DNA of 64,000 nt, taken from positions 19,041,087 through 19,105,086 of the forward strand of contig BTRK01000001.1 in NCBI GenBank assembly GCA_036245805.1, read 5' to 3'. The notes beneath the pieces are model-generated. The model worked only from the letters and a program-made list of their open reading frames with translations, searched no databases and was not told where the DNA came from. Below are positions 34,001-45,515 of this stretch, piece after piece. The DNA is from Pristionchus mayeri (lineage: Eukaryota > Nematoda > Chromadorea > Rhabditida > Neodiplogasteridae). The number at the start of each line of letters is the position of its first letter. Position 1 is the first letter of the stretch. Both the position numbers and the translations under genes were made by a program.

Positions 34001-37000
34001 TGACCATATTCCACGTGTTCGTTACAGATTGCTTCTTAAATGCCTGCAACGATTACCTTTATTTCTCAAATAAGAAAGCGTAAGTGCCCCCCCCCCTCAT
34101 GCTATCATTACATCCAGAGATGAAATACATGCGCAGGTTTTATGGCCGAGTGGTCAAAGGCGCTTGCATTTTGGAAACATGGTAGGAAACGTGAGGTTTG
34201 GTTCGAATCCCACCGTACATAAACACATTTGCCAAGCTTAGAGGAATGTCTGGTGAACTCTTCGAAACTTGGCAAAAGATGCAAAAGGAATTGCATCCGG
34301 CGGGACTCGAACCCCAGCTGCCGATTCCTACCATGTTTTCAAAATGCAAGCGCCTTAGACCACTCGGCCATAAATCCAGCGCATGTATTTCATCTCTGAT
34401 TACATCACAGTAATATCTGTTGGGTAGCGATGAAAAGTCGCAAAAGGTGAACATGTGTTATGCGCCGAATATATGCTTTAATGATAAGCAGGCAAATAAC
34501 ATTCTTCAGATTCCCCATTTACGGCCGGCTTTTTTATGCATCTAACAAACTGAATTCTGGCACCTTCTCTATTATCCGTTGTCACACAGTTCGTTACCAC
34601 CTGTCACGAAAAGTTCGTTACCACCTGTCACGAAAACTATCAGGAAACGGACAAGAAAGTGAGGAGTAATTTCCATGTGACGTTTCGTGACGAACGGAGT
34701 GACAACGGATTCTAGAGCCTATTCTCCACTCACCTTGAAACATTCCATAGTAATCTCGTCCATATTCATATACTCCATAGTTTTCCCCATCTTGTCCATC
34801 GCCTTATTGAGTGACTTCTCATCTTTGCGCACTTTCACAACGGGCGACATAAGTTGAGATTCATACTCAGCTTCTGCGAAATATAAATGAAAGGCTTAAT
34901 TTTACGTTAGAATTTTTAATAAAAATACTAATAATAGTACTTTTCCGGGTGCATGCGCTCCTGTAAGGCAGAAGCAGTGTTTTTATTTTCTAGTAAAGGT
35001 ACTCTATTTTCGGGAATAACTACTCTTCAAAGACAAAAGAATTTCAAAAATAACAACAAAAAAAAAGAAGAAATACCCGTAATTGGTTGCTGCAGCGTGG
35101 GCTTAATTCTCTTGCGAAGTCTTCCTGCCCATCTTGATTCTTCTTCCGTCTTTTCATCTTCATTCATCTCTTCATCGACTTCCGATTCTTCTCTCTTCGT
35201 AATCTTAAAAATCATTATTATGACAGCCCTAATAAATAATTTTAAAGCCAATGACACAGTGAAAAGTACCTTTCTCGAATCCCGGCTGCGTTTGCGGAAA
35301 CCTTGAGTCCCTTTATTCAGTTCTTCTTTCTTGGAAACAGTGACGGCGACCTATAAGCTACTCATAGAATTACGTTTCTTAGGATATTTCATTCACAGTT
35401 TGTAGGTATTATTTAAAATTTTAAATTAAGTTAAATTATTATCAGGGAACGAACCTTTTCCTTTTTCGCAATCTTCTCAACTTGATTCGATTTCCCAGCA
35501 TCAACCGCTTCTCCTTCCTGGAAGAATATAATATTAAAGAATAATTTAAAGAATAAAGGGATATATATTGACCCTTATTTATCATTTTTACTCTATCGGA
35601 TATACGCTTAAGCTGCGAAATATGAATGATCCTAGAAGTGAGAAATAATGGGCAAACGTTCGAATATATTAAAAAACATTATTGCCTCCTAAATTACCTG
35701 GTCATAAGACATTTCGAGAAAACAAAATTGAAAAATGACATTTCGAAAATGGGCATTTCGAAAAATTCACTTCGAAAAAGGACATTTCGAAAAATTGGAA
35801 GCGCGCACATACTTTTTAACGCTATTTTAACATTATTAATTTATTGATTTGCCTTTTATATTTTCAATTATATTACAAATCGTGTAGAAGAACCTCAAAC
35901 TATAAAGAAAATTAGTAGAAATAATATTTTATGACATTTTTTCGAAGTCCTTTTTCGAAGTAGATTTTTCGAAATGTCCGTTTTCGGAAAAGGTTTTTCG
36001 AAACGGTGTTTTTTAATTTCGTTTTGTCGAAATGTCTTATCACCAATTACCTTGAGGAAGGGAACAGCGGCAGTTTTTATTCCAACTCGCTTAGCATTCT
36101 GAATGAAGTCAGAAGAGGAGAAGTGACTGGCACATATGAACGATCTCTTCTTTGCATTCAGTTGTTCCATCAGAGATTTTCGTCCTTCAAGAGTCGACCG
36201 AAGTGCCTCGACCCACTTCTTGCGTTTATTGGGAACCGTCGTAAAATCCTTCATTTCATCCCATGGACGAGTCTCTCCACAGACTACACATGATATGCGT
36301 TTAATCTGAAGGAAACAAGTAACATTGCAGAAATTATACCTTAACCTTCAGACCATTAACCCTATTAAAGCAGCTTTGTAATCATTACTCGACTCATATT
36401 GACAATTTTTCATTGTAGTTTGTAAATACTAAACAAGAGGTCGCGATTAATACTTTCAATTCGACAAAAGAAAACATTCCGTACCACAATCGACTTGTTC
36501 CTGTAATTCATGCCCTTGTTCTTGCGATCCGACGATTTCACCTTCATCTGAAAGGAAAGTTTTTGCACATTTTAAATACACTTTTTTTGTTATTTTTAAA
36601 ATTAAAATTAAACATTTTTAAAATAGTGACCTCTTGCTTCATCTTCATGCTACTTGTGGGGGCCTCTACCTGAAAAAATTGGATTTAACACTTTTACCCA
36701 TATTTGATGGACTCGAAAAAATCAAATTCGATATTTTAGAGTCATTAAATTTCGACATAACTGGATATCACTGTGCTCAACTTACGTCAACAATAGATTC
36801 TTCATGCTTGACATCAATCGTATCGTCGTTGACCTCTCCTGATTTGCCTATTGCCTCATTCGATGATCCTACCTATAAGAGAACCTTCCAGATAAAATAC
36901 ATTTGTAAGGAAAAAGTTAGTTTTCTTCAGTAATTTCAAGCAGATTTAAAGAGCACTCATAAATTATTTGAAAATTATGAGAGAAAATAAAATGATCTCA

Positions 37001-39641
37001 CATCAGTAATTGGCTTCCTTGCTTCAGCTTGATCGATCTCCGCAGAAACGGCCTCCATGAACTCGTTCTTCACTGGCTTTTCTCCTTCTTTTCCGATATC
37101 AAGAAGCTTTTCATGTCCTTCACTCGATTCAACAGAAGAATCCTATAAGAACGAGAATCTATATATATATATATATATATATATATAATCTACGCACAAG
37201 GCGCAACGAGATACGAATATTATATTATGTGTGTCGTACAGAATAATTTGACTCCTCACACTGACGATTCATAGTGATAGAATAGGGAGAGTGAAGGGAG
37301 TATAAAAACAAGCGAGAGAGAAAATAAGCGAAGATCTACAGGGTGCGGAGAAATTATGGCAACAATGATTTAACCATGTATTTTCTTTCAAAAACATCGA
37401 ACACTTTTGAAACGGTACAAAAAATTTATCAGAGATTCAGAGATATTAGGAACATAACAACAAGAGGTTATTCTATTTGACCTCCGTTAGCCTTGATGAC
37501 ATCCTTGAGACGAGAAGGAACTGACTCGACGGCGGCCCGAAGGAACTTCTGGTCGATCTTGTCCCATGCCTTCTGAAGGGAGCTCTTGAGACTCTCCAGA
37601 TTCGGGTGGCGAATGGAGCAAGCTTCCTTCTCCAGAACAGACCACACGCTAAAGTAGCGGGGATTCAGATCGGGACTGTTGGAGGGCCGCTCATTAGATG
37701 GGATGAAGTCGGGAAGATGCCTCGCGCACCAGTTCTGGGTGAGTTTTGCGGAATGGGAGGGTGCAGAATCTTGCTGGAAGGTCCAATTGCGCCCTTTGAA
37801 GTGGAAACGTGGCCAGGGAAGAAGAGTCTTCTCCAGGATCTGCTTGATGTAATAGTGCTTATCGACCTTAACACCGGGCTTGACGAAAATAAGAGGAGTC
37901 TTGCCGGTGGCACACATTCCTGCCCTAACAATCACTGATTGTGGATGGGAAACTCGAGAAACGGTACTGCCCTAGCATTGGCTTGCTGGGCAGAATGGGC
38001 AATCGCTCTCGTGTTCTGACTGTTGAAAGCCTGCTCCATCGTGAACATATTCTCATCCGAGTAGACAGCCGTGAGATATTCGGCACACGCAAGAAGCTTC
38101 TTGCATCTCTTTAGTCTCTTTTCTTGTGAATGCCAGTCAGACCATGACCCTTACGCATCTTGTAAGGGTAGGTCATGAGTCCAGAATGGACGATCTTGCG
38201 CACTGAATGCTCGTCAATACCGAGATCACGGGCCATCTTCCTTATAGATCGCTCGGGATTGCGTGCGACTCGCTTCTGCACAATTTTCATATTCTTGAGA
38301 GTGACAGCGGAGGAAGGTCTGCCCATGCTAGGACGGTCCTTAGTCGTGACCAGCTCCTTGAAACGGCGGATGATCTTGAAAACGGTAGGACGGCAAACAC
38401 GGAGTTTCTTCGAGATTGAAAGATTGGCGGAATTGGTGGGGTCGAACCATGACTAGGGGAAACAATTTAAAGTGCGCCTTGAATACATCGAATGATTAGG
38501 TAAAACCTGTTATAACGTGTACTAACATGTTTCCAGGAGTGATGAAATATTTGAGTTCAAACTTTGTTTCCATACTTTCTCCGCACCCTGTAGTCAACTG
38601 GTCTCATCTGTCTTCTTCTGGTCAGTATATGAGGAGGAGGGAACCGAGGAGGAGGCACTCGGGTAGACCAGGTAGACTCTGCTCCGAGAACCAGCATCCG
38701 TAGATCTCTAACGGGGGAGAAGTGGGGAGAGTGTAGAGATGTGTGCGTGGGGGCGGGGGGGGGGGGGTGAAAAGAGAATATGTGGGTAGGGAGAGGGAAG
38801 AGAAGGGGAAAATGAATAGCTAACGATAAACTACTAACTTAGATAAGTTTAATTTGAGTAATCTATTCTTAAAGACAGCAATACTTGAAGAACTATGAAC
38901 ATCTGAAGGTAGTTCACTAAGTGTCCTAGCTACTCTTCTGGAAAAACAATGAAAACGAGGTGTGGATTTAGTTGCCTCAATATGAATTCCAAATGTGTTC
39001 GATCTATCTCTAAGGGGTTTAAAAGTAAAGAATCTATAGCGATCTAGAACTGTGTCGCCATTCATAATCCTACTGGCGAAAACTAGGTCAAAAATTATCT
39101 TATGACCTATAGATGAATAGTAATACAAAAAAATATCATGACAATACTCAAAAAAGTAGGCAATTTACATTTTTCACGTCGAGATTATTCAAATAAAAAC
39201 ATTTCTAGGAAATTTACCTAATATTATTTGAAATAAAAATTAAAAATCTCAAAACAAGATGAGCCAAAATCAAAATGTCAAAGTTATTATTTAGATGAAG
39301 CGGACAATAATGTACCTTTGTTTTCGAGGTCTCGTTACTGTAGTCTGAAGTTGACTGATTGAGTGGACGAGAAGTTTCAGTGGACGGACAGCATATCTAA
39401 AAGAGATTTAACTAGGCAAGCACTAATATGCATTCATAGTTACGGTTAAGCATTGATATCAAACACTCAACGCAATATAAATTAAAAAAGAGGAAAAACT
39501 TACATCGGCAAGTGGTTCTTCTCGTTTGGCATCAGTAAGATTGTCGATCGATTCATCTTTTCTTTCCACAACGTCCTCTCTGATCATAGTGGGTTCCACT
39601 GTATCGACTGGAGGTGGAATCTCCATCATATTCGAACTGGT
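31066..39641 (-). CDS. THAP-domain protein with long uncharacterised C-terminal region
   Basis: Exons in phase from 5': 39641-39504 (acidic), 39396-39316 (ICCPSTETSRPLNQS), 37142-37002, 36872-36786, 36669-36631, 36547-36485, 36305-36051 (THAP), 35517-35455, 35350-35270, 35203-35077, 34873-34734, 34043-33963, 33865-33768, 33609-33501, 33391-33302, 33073-32960, 32719-32621, 32555-32466, 32317-32219, 31923-31860, 31749-31729, 31622-31561, 31516-31451, a possible 15-nt exon near 31265, and 31176-31066 (stop). The THAP finger is complete: CVVCGETRPWDEM, a conserved Trp, ICASHFSSSDF and AAVPFLK. A basic, Lys/Glu-rich linker follows (RKRSRDSRK, AKKEK), then helical sequence such as EEKNLFNLLIAIRDSKPEE that I do not recognise. 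Further 5' exons lie upstream (40169-40291, 45361-45483). Likely a nuclear DNA-binding protein. Micro-exons and AAG acceptors lower confidence in details. Confidence 0.72.
32741..32939 (-). mobile_element. Short Helitron-like element, 199 bp
   Basis: On the minus strand it starts TCTATACCTATATATAGCAC and ends CGGGCTAG, with A immediately before and T immediately after. This is the canonical TC...CTAG format at an A/T site. The start matches the Helitron at 29733. It lies in an intron of the THAP gene, and its left end is close to the acceptor of the 32719 exon. Confidence 0.6.
33187..33230 (-). repeat. SINE fragment
   Basis: AAGTGATTTTACAGTCGTTA and the following bases match the body of the SINE at 16330-16616 (GCGATTTTACAGTCGTCGAT). 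Head and tail are missing. Intronic relic. Confidence 0.6.
34112..34403. mobile_element. Foldback element with tRNA-Leu-like arms
   Basis: The ends (AGAGATGAAATACATGCGC and its complement) are inverted. Each arm then contains a tRNA-like segment: GGCCGAGTGGTC, GGCGCTTGCATTTT and a B box (GTTCGAATCC at 34201 on plus; GTTCGAGTCC on minus). The opening GGCCGAGTGGTC is typical of long-variable-arm tRNAs such as tRNA-Leu. The anticodon stems do not pair well, so these are probably not working tRNAs. The two arms differ by several bases. Confidence 0.7.
34572..34711. mobile_element. Small TIR element, about 135 bp
   Basis: ATCCGTTGTCACAC at 34575 and GTGACAACGGAT at 34699 are inverted ends. Inside, a 24-bp unit (AGTTCGTTACCACCTGTCAC plus GAAA) occurs twice in tandem. 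It lies in an intron of the THAP gene. Target duplication unclear. Confidence 0.55.
35700..36044. mobile_element. 345-bp MITE with AATTACCT duplication, next to a splice donor
   Basis: The terminal inverted repeat GGTCATAAGACATTTCGA / TCGAAATGTCTTATCACC is flanked by AATTACCT (35692-35699 and 36045-36052), a perfect 8-bp duplication. The interior is rich in TTTCGAAA-type motifs. It inserted six bases into the intron after the THAP exon, so the donor GTAATT now comes from the duplicated target. A relative with the same ends is at 51413-51687. Confidence 0.88.
37150..37192. repeat. (AT)n microsatellite
   Basis: Simple TA repeat in an intron of the THAP gene, a few bases upstream (minus sense) of the exon starting at 37142. 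Confidence 0.85.
37339..38590 (-). mobile_element. Tc1/mariner transposon, 1252 bp, inactive
   Basis: Inverted ends CAGGGTGCGGAGAAA / TTTCTCCGCACCCTG are flanked by TA (37337-37338 and 38591-38592). It sits in an intron of the THAP gene on the same strand, with one decayed transposase inside. Confidence 0.95.
37468..38456 (-). pseudogene. mariner-family transposase, frameshifted, catalytic Asp lost
   Basis: The paired helix-turn-helix half is visible at 38456-38111 (KIIRRFKELVTTKDRP, GRPSSAV, RMA-x-DLGIDEHSVRKI). Frame is lost near 38115 (an extra GA) and again near 37975 (one base). The catalytic half shows the first Asp in VYSDENMFT and the second in TFQQDSAPSHS. The third position, 38 residues later in the family signature SPDLNPxDFSVW, reads SPDLNPRYFSVW: Tyr replaces Asp. 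The spacing fits a DD37D-type mariner. The element cannot move itself. It ends IKANGGQIE and stop. Confidence 0.92.
38820..39128 (-). pseudogene. 3' end of a LINE reverse-transcriptase ORF
   Basis: A 102-codon frame contains GIHIEATKSTPRFHCFSRRV, ARTLSELPSDV, SSSSIAVFKNRLLKL. An R-V-A-R-x-L-x-E-LP core followed by SS...FKNRL is the usual C-terminal tail of non-LTR retrotransposon ORF2. Nothing upstream resembles the polymerase domain, so it is a 5'-truncated copy. It lies in the same THAP-gene intron as the mariner. Confidence 0.65.
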
Positions 39642-39777
39642 CTGTAAATAAACGCCTTTGGTCACGAAAAAGTGGGGATGATCATTTTGCCCATACTACA
39701 AGTTTCCTTCTAAATCGTTGCTCCAGCATAAAGAAAATCCCGTCCCAATCATTGCAAAAAAGGAAAGCAAAGAATTA

Positions 39778-40000
39778 TGTCCGTGGCCTTTGGTATCCGG
39801 TGTATGGAGGGCGCGTATGTGAGTAAACGCAAAGGTTTACCACCAGAAGATAAAGAAGACGAAAACAGACTTAGGAGACCGGTCACTATCCGGCGCTAGC
39901 TAAAGAAAAAGGAAGCGCCCCTCTCGGGAGAGCGAGAGAGCGCGCGCGAGGAAGAGAGTGCCAGAGAAACGAGAGTTCGCGCGCGAGCTAACAAAATAGA
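39778..40000. mobile_element. Solo LTR fragment (copy 1)
   Basis: The stretch from TCCGTGGCCTTTGGTATCCG through GAGACCGGTCACTATCCGGC to the GC-rich purine region matches the LTR at 22877. The last third is missing. It lies upstream (minus sense) of the acidic exon at 39641. Confidence 0.8.
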
Positions 40001-40168
40001 AAATTAATACTTTTCCCTCGAGTATAGTCAAATAAAAAATTCCTAATTATATTTGAAATAAAAATCATCATATTGACATAGTTAGGGTTATAAGATTAAC
40101 TATGAAAAGATCTATGTCTTTCAAGCAACACTCAATAAAAAGCAAATGAAATAAAAATGAAAACTTAC

Positions 40169-40291
40169 ATCGGAAAGTGGTTCTTCTTGTTTGGCTTTAG
40201 AATCGTCTTTTCTTTCGACAATGTCCTCTTTCATCTCAGTCTGTTTTAATGAATCGAATGGAGGTGGAATCTCCATCATACGCTCACTAGC
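40169..40291 (-). CDS. Duplicated acidic exon (copy 2) of the THAP gene
   Basis: A 123-nt exon, phase 0 at both ends, with TTTGCAG acceptor and GTAAGT donor. It reads ASERMMEIPPPFDS, then EMKEDIVERKDD and QEEPLSD. It is a paralogue of the exon at 39641-39504 (TSSNMMEIPPPVDT...EEPLAD) and nearly identical to 45483-45361. Including or skipping it keeps the frame, so it may be used alternatively. Confidence 0.7.
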
Positions 40292-40323
40292 CTGCAAACA
40301 ACAGGCATTACGCTTTTGGCCAC

Positions 40324-40679
40324 TGTTATATCTGTGGCCCGTGGTATCCAGTGCATGAAGCGCACGGAAATGCAAAGGTTTATCAGCAATACATAAATAC
40401 GGCGAAAACAGATAGAGAGGATACCGGTCGACTATCCGGAGCGAGAGCTAAAGGAACAACTGAAGAGAGACGCGAGGGGAAGCGCCTCTCTCTGGAGAGC
40501 GAGAGTGCGCGCGCGAGTAAGAGAGTGCCAGAGAAACGAGAGAGCGCGCGCGAGCTTACAAACATGTAGTGACACGTACACAAGTGAGGGAAGGGGAATG
40601 AGTAAACATGTAAGCACTATTTGTGTTTAGGAATGATGTAATTATGAAAATTAGCTTTTAACATAATTCCGATGCAACA
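40324..40679. mobile_element. Solo LTR (copy 2), 356 bp
   Basis: It starts TGTTATATCTGTGGCCC, ends GATGCAACA and aligns over its length with the LTRs at 22877 and 25038 (ACCGGTCGACTATCCGGAGC, the GC-rich CGCGCGCGAG blocks). There is no internal region. No flanking 5-bp duplication is visible, consistent with spread by segmental duplication rather than transposition. Confidence 0.82.
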
Positions 40680-41886
40680 CAAAGCAATTCGTAAATCTAA
40701 ACCAGCCCCTTCAGAAGTTCCTTATCGATTGCAAACGAACCGAATTAAGCTTTTGGAAACGAAAAAAGTGTGGGAGATGTGTGAAGCACAAATCAGGGTC
40801 TTTATTAAACTCATGAAGACAAAAAAAATTTGAAGCTTCTACACATAATATATTTAATACTTTCTTCCTAAGGTTGAGCCTAAGGAGTGGGGTGCAAATC
40901 CCAACCTTTTGTCAAGTTTCGCGGGAGTAGGCATAACCAACAGTAGGCATAAATTGTACAACCTTGGCAAAAGTATCTGCAGAGCTTGGGACAAGGACCC
41001 TCTACACCACGAGTCCCACGCCGCAGTGTGAAAGCCCTAGGCTTTTCATGCGTCGCGTGACGCGTCGCGATCATTGTCTGTGTTTCTCAAACTCGTCTAA
41101 ATTGAATTTCCTTTTGGCTTATGGTAGTTCAGCATGCCCGATTTCATGAAAGCAAATTATAATTATTTTTGAAAAATATATAATAGAAGTTCCGGTAGGT
41201 CAGATTTCTAAAAATTTAAAGTGAACGCGTTTATACAAAGGCGCATCCGCACAAGGTTCCTGACCATTTTTGGGTTTATTTTTTAGATGATAAATAAGCT
41301 TATGGCATGCCATTTGTGCGAAAGGCCAGCAAATCTAAAAATATTTAAAAATATTGATGCTAGGGCTGTTTCAAATTTGAATTCAACGTTGAAAATTTAT
41401 TGGCGGGAACATGTTGGTTTCGGTCGCTTGGGACTCCTATCGCGAATATCTTTACTGGTAAGGTTGACTCTTACAAGTTCGAGACTCTGCGTTTCCTTAA
41501 GGCTGTGATTGCCGTGTACACAACGGGATGAAATTTACAGCGGCTTAGAGCAATTGGCTACGGATTCAAACCTTAGGAGAATTCTATCTTGTAATATGAG
41601 ATCACAAACATTTTGTAGTGGTAATATTTTACATTCAAATGCAAACCAGATGTTCATTCTTTTCTTCTCGGGCTTGAATCTCCACATTATTTCGTCCCTG
41701 CAGGAGTCTTATCGATTGATCGATCGCTCTGAAAAATGTGACGATTTTTTAAAATCCCATTCAAAACTATTTGTTTTTCGGCCTCAGTTTTTTCCTACGA
41801 CCACATTCACAAAATCCCGGCTTGTTGAGTTCATTCGATTTTTCGACGTCAATAACCGGAAGAAGCAGAGGAAAGTGATCACTTAC
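40680..41886. other. No gene recognised; possible repeat remnants
   Basis: Several open frames exist on both strands, the longest 143 codons at 41509-41940 on plus, but none shows a known motif. The longest overlaps the supported minus-strand exon at 41958-41887. Treated as intron or intergenic DNA. Confidence 0.4.
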
Positions 41887-44695
41887 ATTTCGATGTTTTT
41901 CATCAGATCACTGTTGTGGGCCTCTTTCTCATCCAGTTGAGTCGTCAGTTCATTCACTCTGAACATTAATAATAGTGTAAAATTGGAACACAAGTTTGCA
42001 TACTTAATTAAAATAAATAATTATAATTATTAAAGCTAAGGCATCTCACCTCTTCTCTGCTTCTTCCTTCGCCTCTCGTGTAGCCAGAACAGAGTGCTGA
42101 GATAATTAATTGAAAAAAATAAACACCTTAAGAACACTAAATTTCCGTAGGGTTGGAATCGCAGATTTAAAATTTTAATTTTTTTCATTTGTTTTGTTTT
42201 TGAATTCAAGATAATGCACCGGCTTTCCCTATTCCTCTCTAGCTCATGTCCCTCCCTCATTGTTCCGCCGCGCCTCGGGCGTAGGGAAAAAATATTATTA
42301 TTCCGTCTCGGTCCACCAACCTACTAACTTAAAGTTACTGAGTACCTTGTGCAATTGAACGAGCACCTTCCACTTCTCCGCTTCATCCCTCGCCTTTGCC
42401 TGTACCTCCTCCAGTTGATTCGTCAACGAAGCCACACTGATCAGTTGCTATTAGGCAAAGAACAATACAAACAATTATTGAAGCAAGGGCAGCATGATGT
42501 TACGAATAATTTGAGAAGAAATTCGTACGTTGTATTCAGTTCATTTGCCTTCCTCCTGATGATATCCACCTCTCGCTGCTTCAAACCTGCAAATGATCAA
42601 TGAATTCACCTTTACGAATCAAAACATCTCATCATTAGGCGCTTCTGCCCAATCCCGAACAACATCTAGCATGATGTGCTTATTTTTTGTTAGTATTTGT
42701 TACACTCAAATGTCTCTGAAACTCATCTAATCCCGTGTAGAATTCGAACAGGGAATGTGAATGCGAAATCAAAGTTAGGGTGCTTTAGGCTTTGCTCATC
42801 GATTGTCCGGGATTGTGCAGAAGCGCCCATCATTATGTACTAGAGTTCACTGCCTCACCGCGCGAACCCCAAGAAAAAGTGTGGGAAATAAAGAGAAAAT
42901 TACCCGGATTTCAAAACCAATTATATTTACTAGTCAGATGCTTTAGCTACGGGCAAGTAATATACTCCTCCCACTTAAAGCCATTCTTGATTTGAGAAGA
43001 TCGTCATTCATTAAGTTCATTCAATAAGAAAATTTTCGACTGCGAGCGAACAGCGAAAAAAATTGGTTCATAACAATGAAAGTTAAATTAATTCGTACCG
43101 AGTAGAGAGGCGTTTCGCTTCGCACGCGCGTGTGCATCCTCGCTCATTCGATTCGCCCACTGCAATGAATGAATTACTTAGAAATTGTGAAATTGAGGAA
43201 GAACTATGAGTGTTGTATGCCTTTAGTAAGTACTACAATTCGTAATATTAATAGTGTACATGGAGCCTAGACATGGAGTCGACCTTACCGGATGGGGCTC
43301 TTCTATCATTTTCACTTGAATGTTTATACTTTGTCGTGGTCACGTATTCTAATTTTTATAATAATAAAAATATTCTTTAAATGTAAATTCCGACCTCTAT
43401 CTTTCCTTCCAATTTCGACACTGCTTCTTCCGCTCGTGTTTCAGCCTCACTTTTCGCACGATTTGCGATCTGCACGAAAATATTTACTTAGCGATCAAGT
43501 TTTATTGTGAGTAAATAAGTTATTCATCTTATTATTGCCATCATACAATGTATTTCGAGATTGATCAAACGCCACTAAATTAATTTGCAAATTGTCTGTT
43601 TTGCTTAAACAATTCATATTGTGCTCTGGAACAATCGGAGAGAAAATGGAAAACTAAGGATAAATCAATAAATAGCATAACTAATATTTCGTAGCCATCC
43701 TCGGACTATAGTGCACTAAACATCGTGTTAGCAAAATGGAAAGTAATTTTTTGCTCCACCCCATATACAAATCAATTTTATCATTTCGACAAACATAGTT
43801 ATACATTTAAGGTAAAAATGATCATTAAAATAAACACAGACCTGAGCCTTGCCCTGCCACTCCAGCGCGACTCGGACCGAACGCGCTTCGCGAATTTCCG
43901 CCTCTTGCGTTGCACGATTCGCACACTTAACGATTAAATTAACTGATCTAATTATAATTTTCTTAGAATTCGATCACAAAGAAGATACTTCGCAACTAAT
44001 ATGAAAGATTAATCAATGCCAATATACGAGTTGCAATCGAAACAAAAGAAAAAATAAAGGGACAAATATTTTTGTGGATTCGTTTGACGTGAAACTACAC
44101 TTTCAAAAACATTCTGTATTTAAAAATACAAACCTGAACCTTGACCTCCCATTCGAGTGCATTCTGACTAGCTTTCTTTCGATCCTCTTCCAGTTGATTC
44201 ACCAGTTCGTTCACTCTGAATCAGCACGATAAACAAAGGAAGGCCATCAAACTACTTACCTCTTCTCCAATTCCTTCTCCTTCGTCGACGCATCAACAGT
44301 TCTCCTTCTCGGATCTGAGATGAATATACAATATCTTATGCCAAGCATAAAATTACTGCATTTGAGGTGGAGATGGGACCCAATTATCCATATTCTAATG
44401 GAAAAAAGCATACCAGCAAGACTCTCTAGCCCAGCTACGCGTTTCTTCAATTGCTCCACATTGGCCAGATATGCGCTCGCGATAGCAAAGTTCTTCTAAA
44501 ATTAATCAAATAGTTCAAAAAATAAATATGCCTTCCAATTGTTCCAGTAGAAAAAAAGTAATCGCAGGATAGATGGTGTATTACACTTGCAAGAAAAATA
44601 TTTATTGTAAAAATATTTACAGGAAGAAGGTAACTTATATCTCGTTCTTTTTCTGTCTTGGCCAGTTTCTCCTGGAGTTCGATGATCGATGATGG
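41887..44695 (-). CDS. Coiled-coil exons with internal repeats
   Basis: About ten short exons with good splice sites encode heptad-rich, highly charged sequence. From 5' they include 44695 onward (IIELQEKLAKTEKERD), about 44496-44413 (ANVEQLKKRVAGLESLA), about 44216-44131 (VNELVNQLEEDRKKAS), about 43926-43843 (NRATQEAEIREARS), about 43470-43394, about 43160-43101, about 42445-42345 (VASLTNQLEEVQAKARDE), about 42097-42050 and 41958-41887 (VNELTTQLDEKEAHN). The recurring VNEL-x-x-QL(E/D)E unit shows exon duplication. Whether these belong to the THAP gene (its duplicated acidic exons lie on both sides) or to a nested gene cannot be decided from sequence. Confidence 0.6.
42638..42827. mobile_element. 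190-bp hAT-like MITE with 8-bp CATCATTA duplication
   Basis: Ends GGCGCTTCTGCCCAATCCCG and CGGGATTGTGCAGAAGCGCC are inverted with one mismatch. CATCATTA is present at 42630-42637 and 42828-42835. An 8-bp duplication is usual for hAT elements. Intronic, no coding capacity. Confidence 0.9.
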
Positions 44696-45360
44696 CTAAA
44701 CAAGTAAAATTCGAAATCGATGATAATATGAAGCGGTCAACGAACTTAACTTACACGAAGTTTACCCCAATTCAAAAAATGCGTACTTATTCATGCAGAA
44801 CAAAATGTAGTTTAAACGGGGAACATTTTCACATTAGACTACCCGGTAGATTCAAAAACTAAATTATTCAGATCTCGGTATCGTTTAGTAAGTCATTTGA
44901 AAGAGCACAAAACAAATTTAGGAAAATGCAAGGAAACTGAATTTCGGCACCTATGCTCTTCTGAAACATTGAATTAAATCTAAATGCCGAGATACAAAAA
45001 ATCAAACACATTCCATCTGATCCATACTAAGAAGTTCGATATATCAAATACATTCGAGTTTGGAGCCGAAAAATCAATAACTTCAAAAACTGCATGCTCC
45101 TCAACGTTAAAAAATTCTATGCTTAATCCAATTTACGTTAAGATAACGTAGGTGAACACAGACAAATCTCATGATAATAGTCAAAAATAGGAAATTTATA
45201 ATTTTTCCCTCGAGTTTAATCAAATAAAAAATTCCTAATAATATTTGAAATAAAAATCATCATATTGACATAGTTAGGGTTACATGATTAAATATGAAAA
45301 GATCTATGTCTTTCAAGCAACACTCAATAAAAAGCAAATGAAATAAAAAGGAAAACTTAC

Positions 45361-45483
45361 ATCGGAAAGTGGCTCTTCTTGTTTGGCATTATAATCGCCT
45401 TTTCTTTCGACAATGTCCTCTTTCATCTCAGTCTGTTTAACTGAATTGAATGGAGGTGGAATCTCCATCATACGCTCACTAGC
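45361..45483 (-). CDS. Duplicated acidic exon (copy 3)
   Basis: A 123-nt exon, almost identical to 40291-40169 (ASERMMEIPPPFNS, EMKEDIVERKGD, QEEPLSD). It has the same acceptor and donor, and the same LTR 32 bp upstream in minus sense. The surrounding 0.65 kb (about 45185-45835) repeats about 40005-40680. A possible further exon near 45954-45916 (DMSDTGSRPFKAFKILK), just upstream, may hold a start codon at 45934. Confidence 0.7.
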
Positions 45484-45515
45484 CTGCAAACAACAGGCAT
45501 TACGCTTTTGGCCAC

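Noticed and set aside
34137..34215. Candidate functional tRNA-Leu gene
   Set aside because: A and B boxes are present but the anticodon stem does not pair and the segment is one arm of a foldback repeat.
37606..37938. 110-codon plus-strand ORF
   Set aside because: Antisense shadow of the mariner transposase catalytic half.
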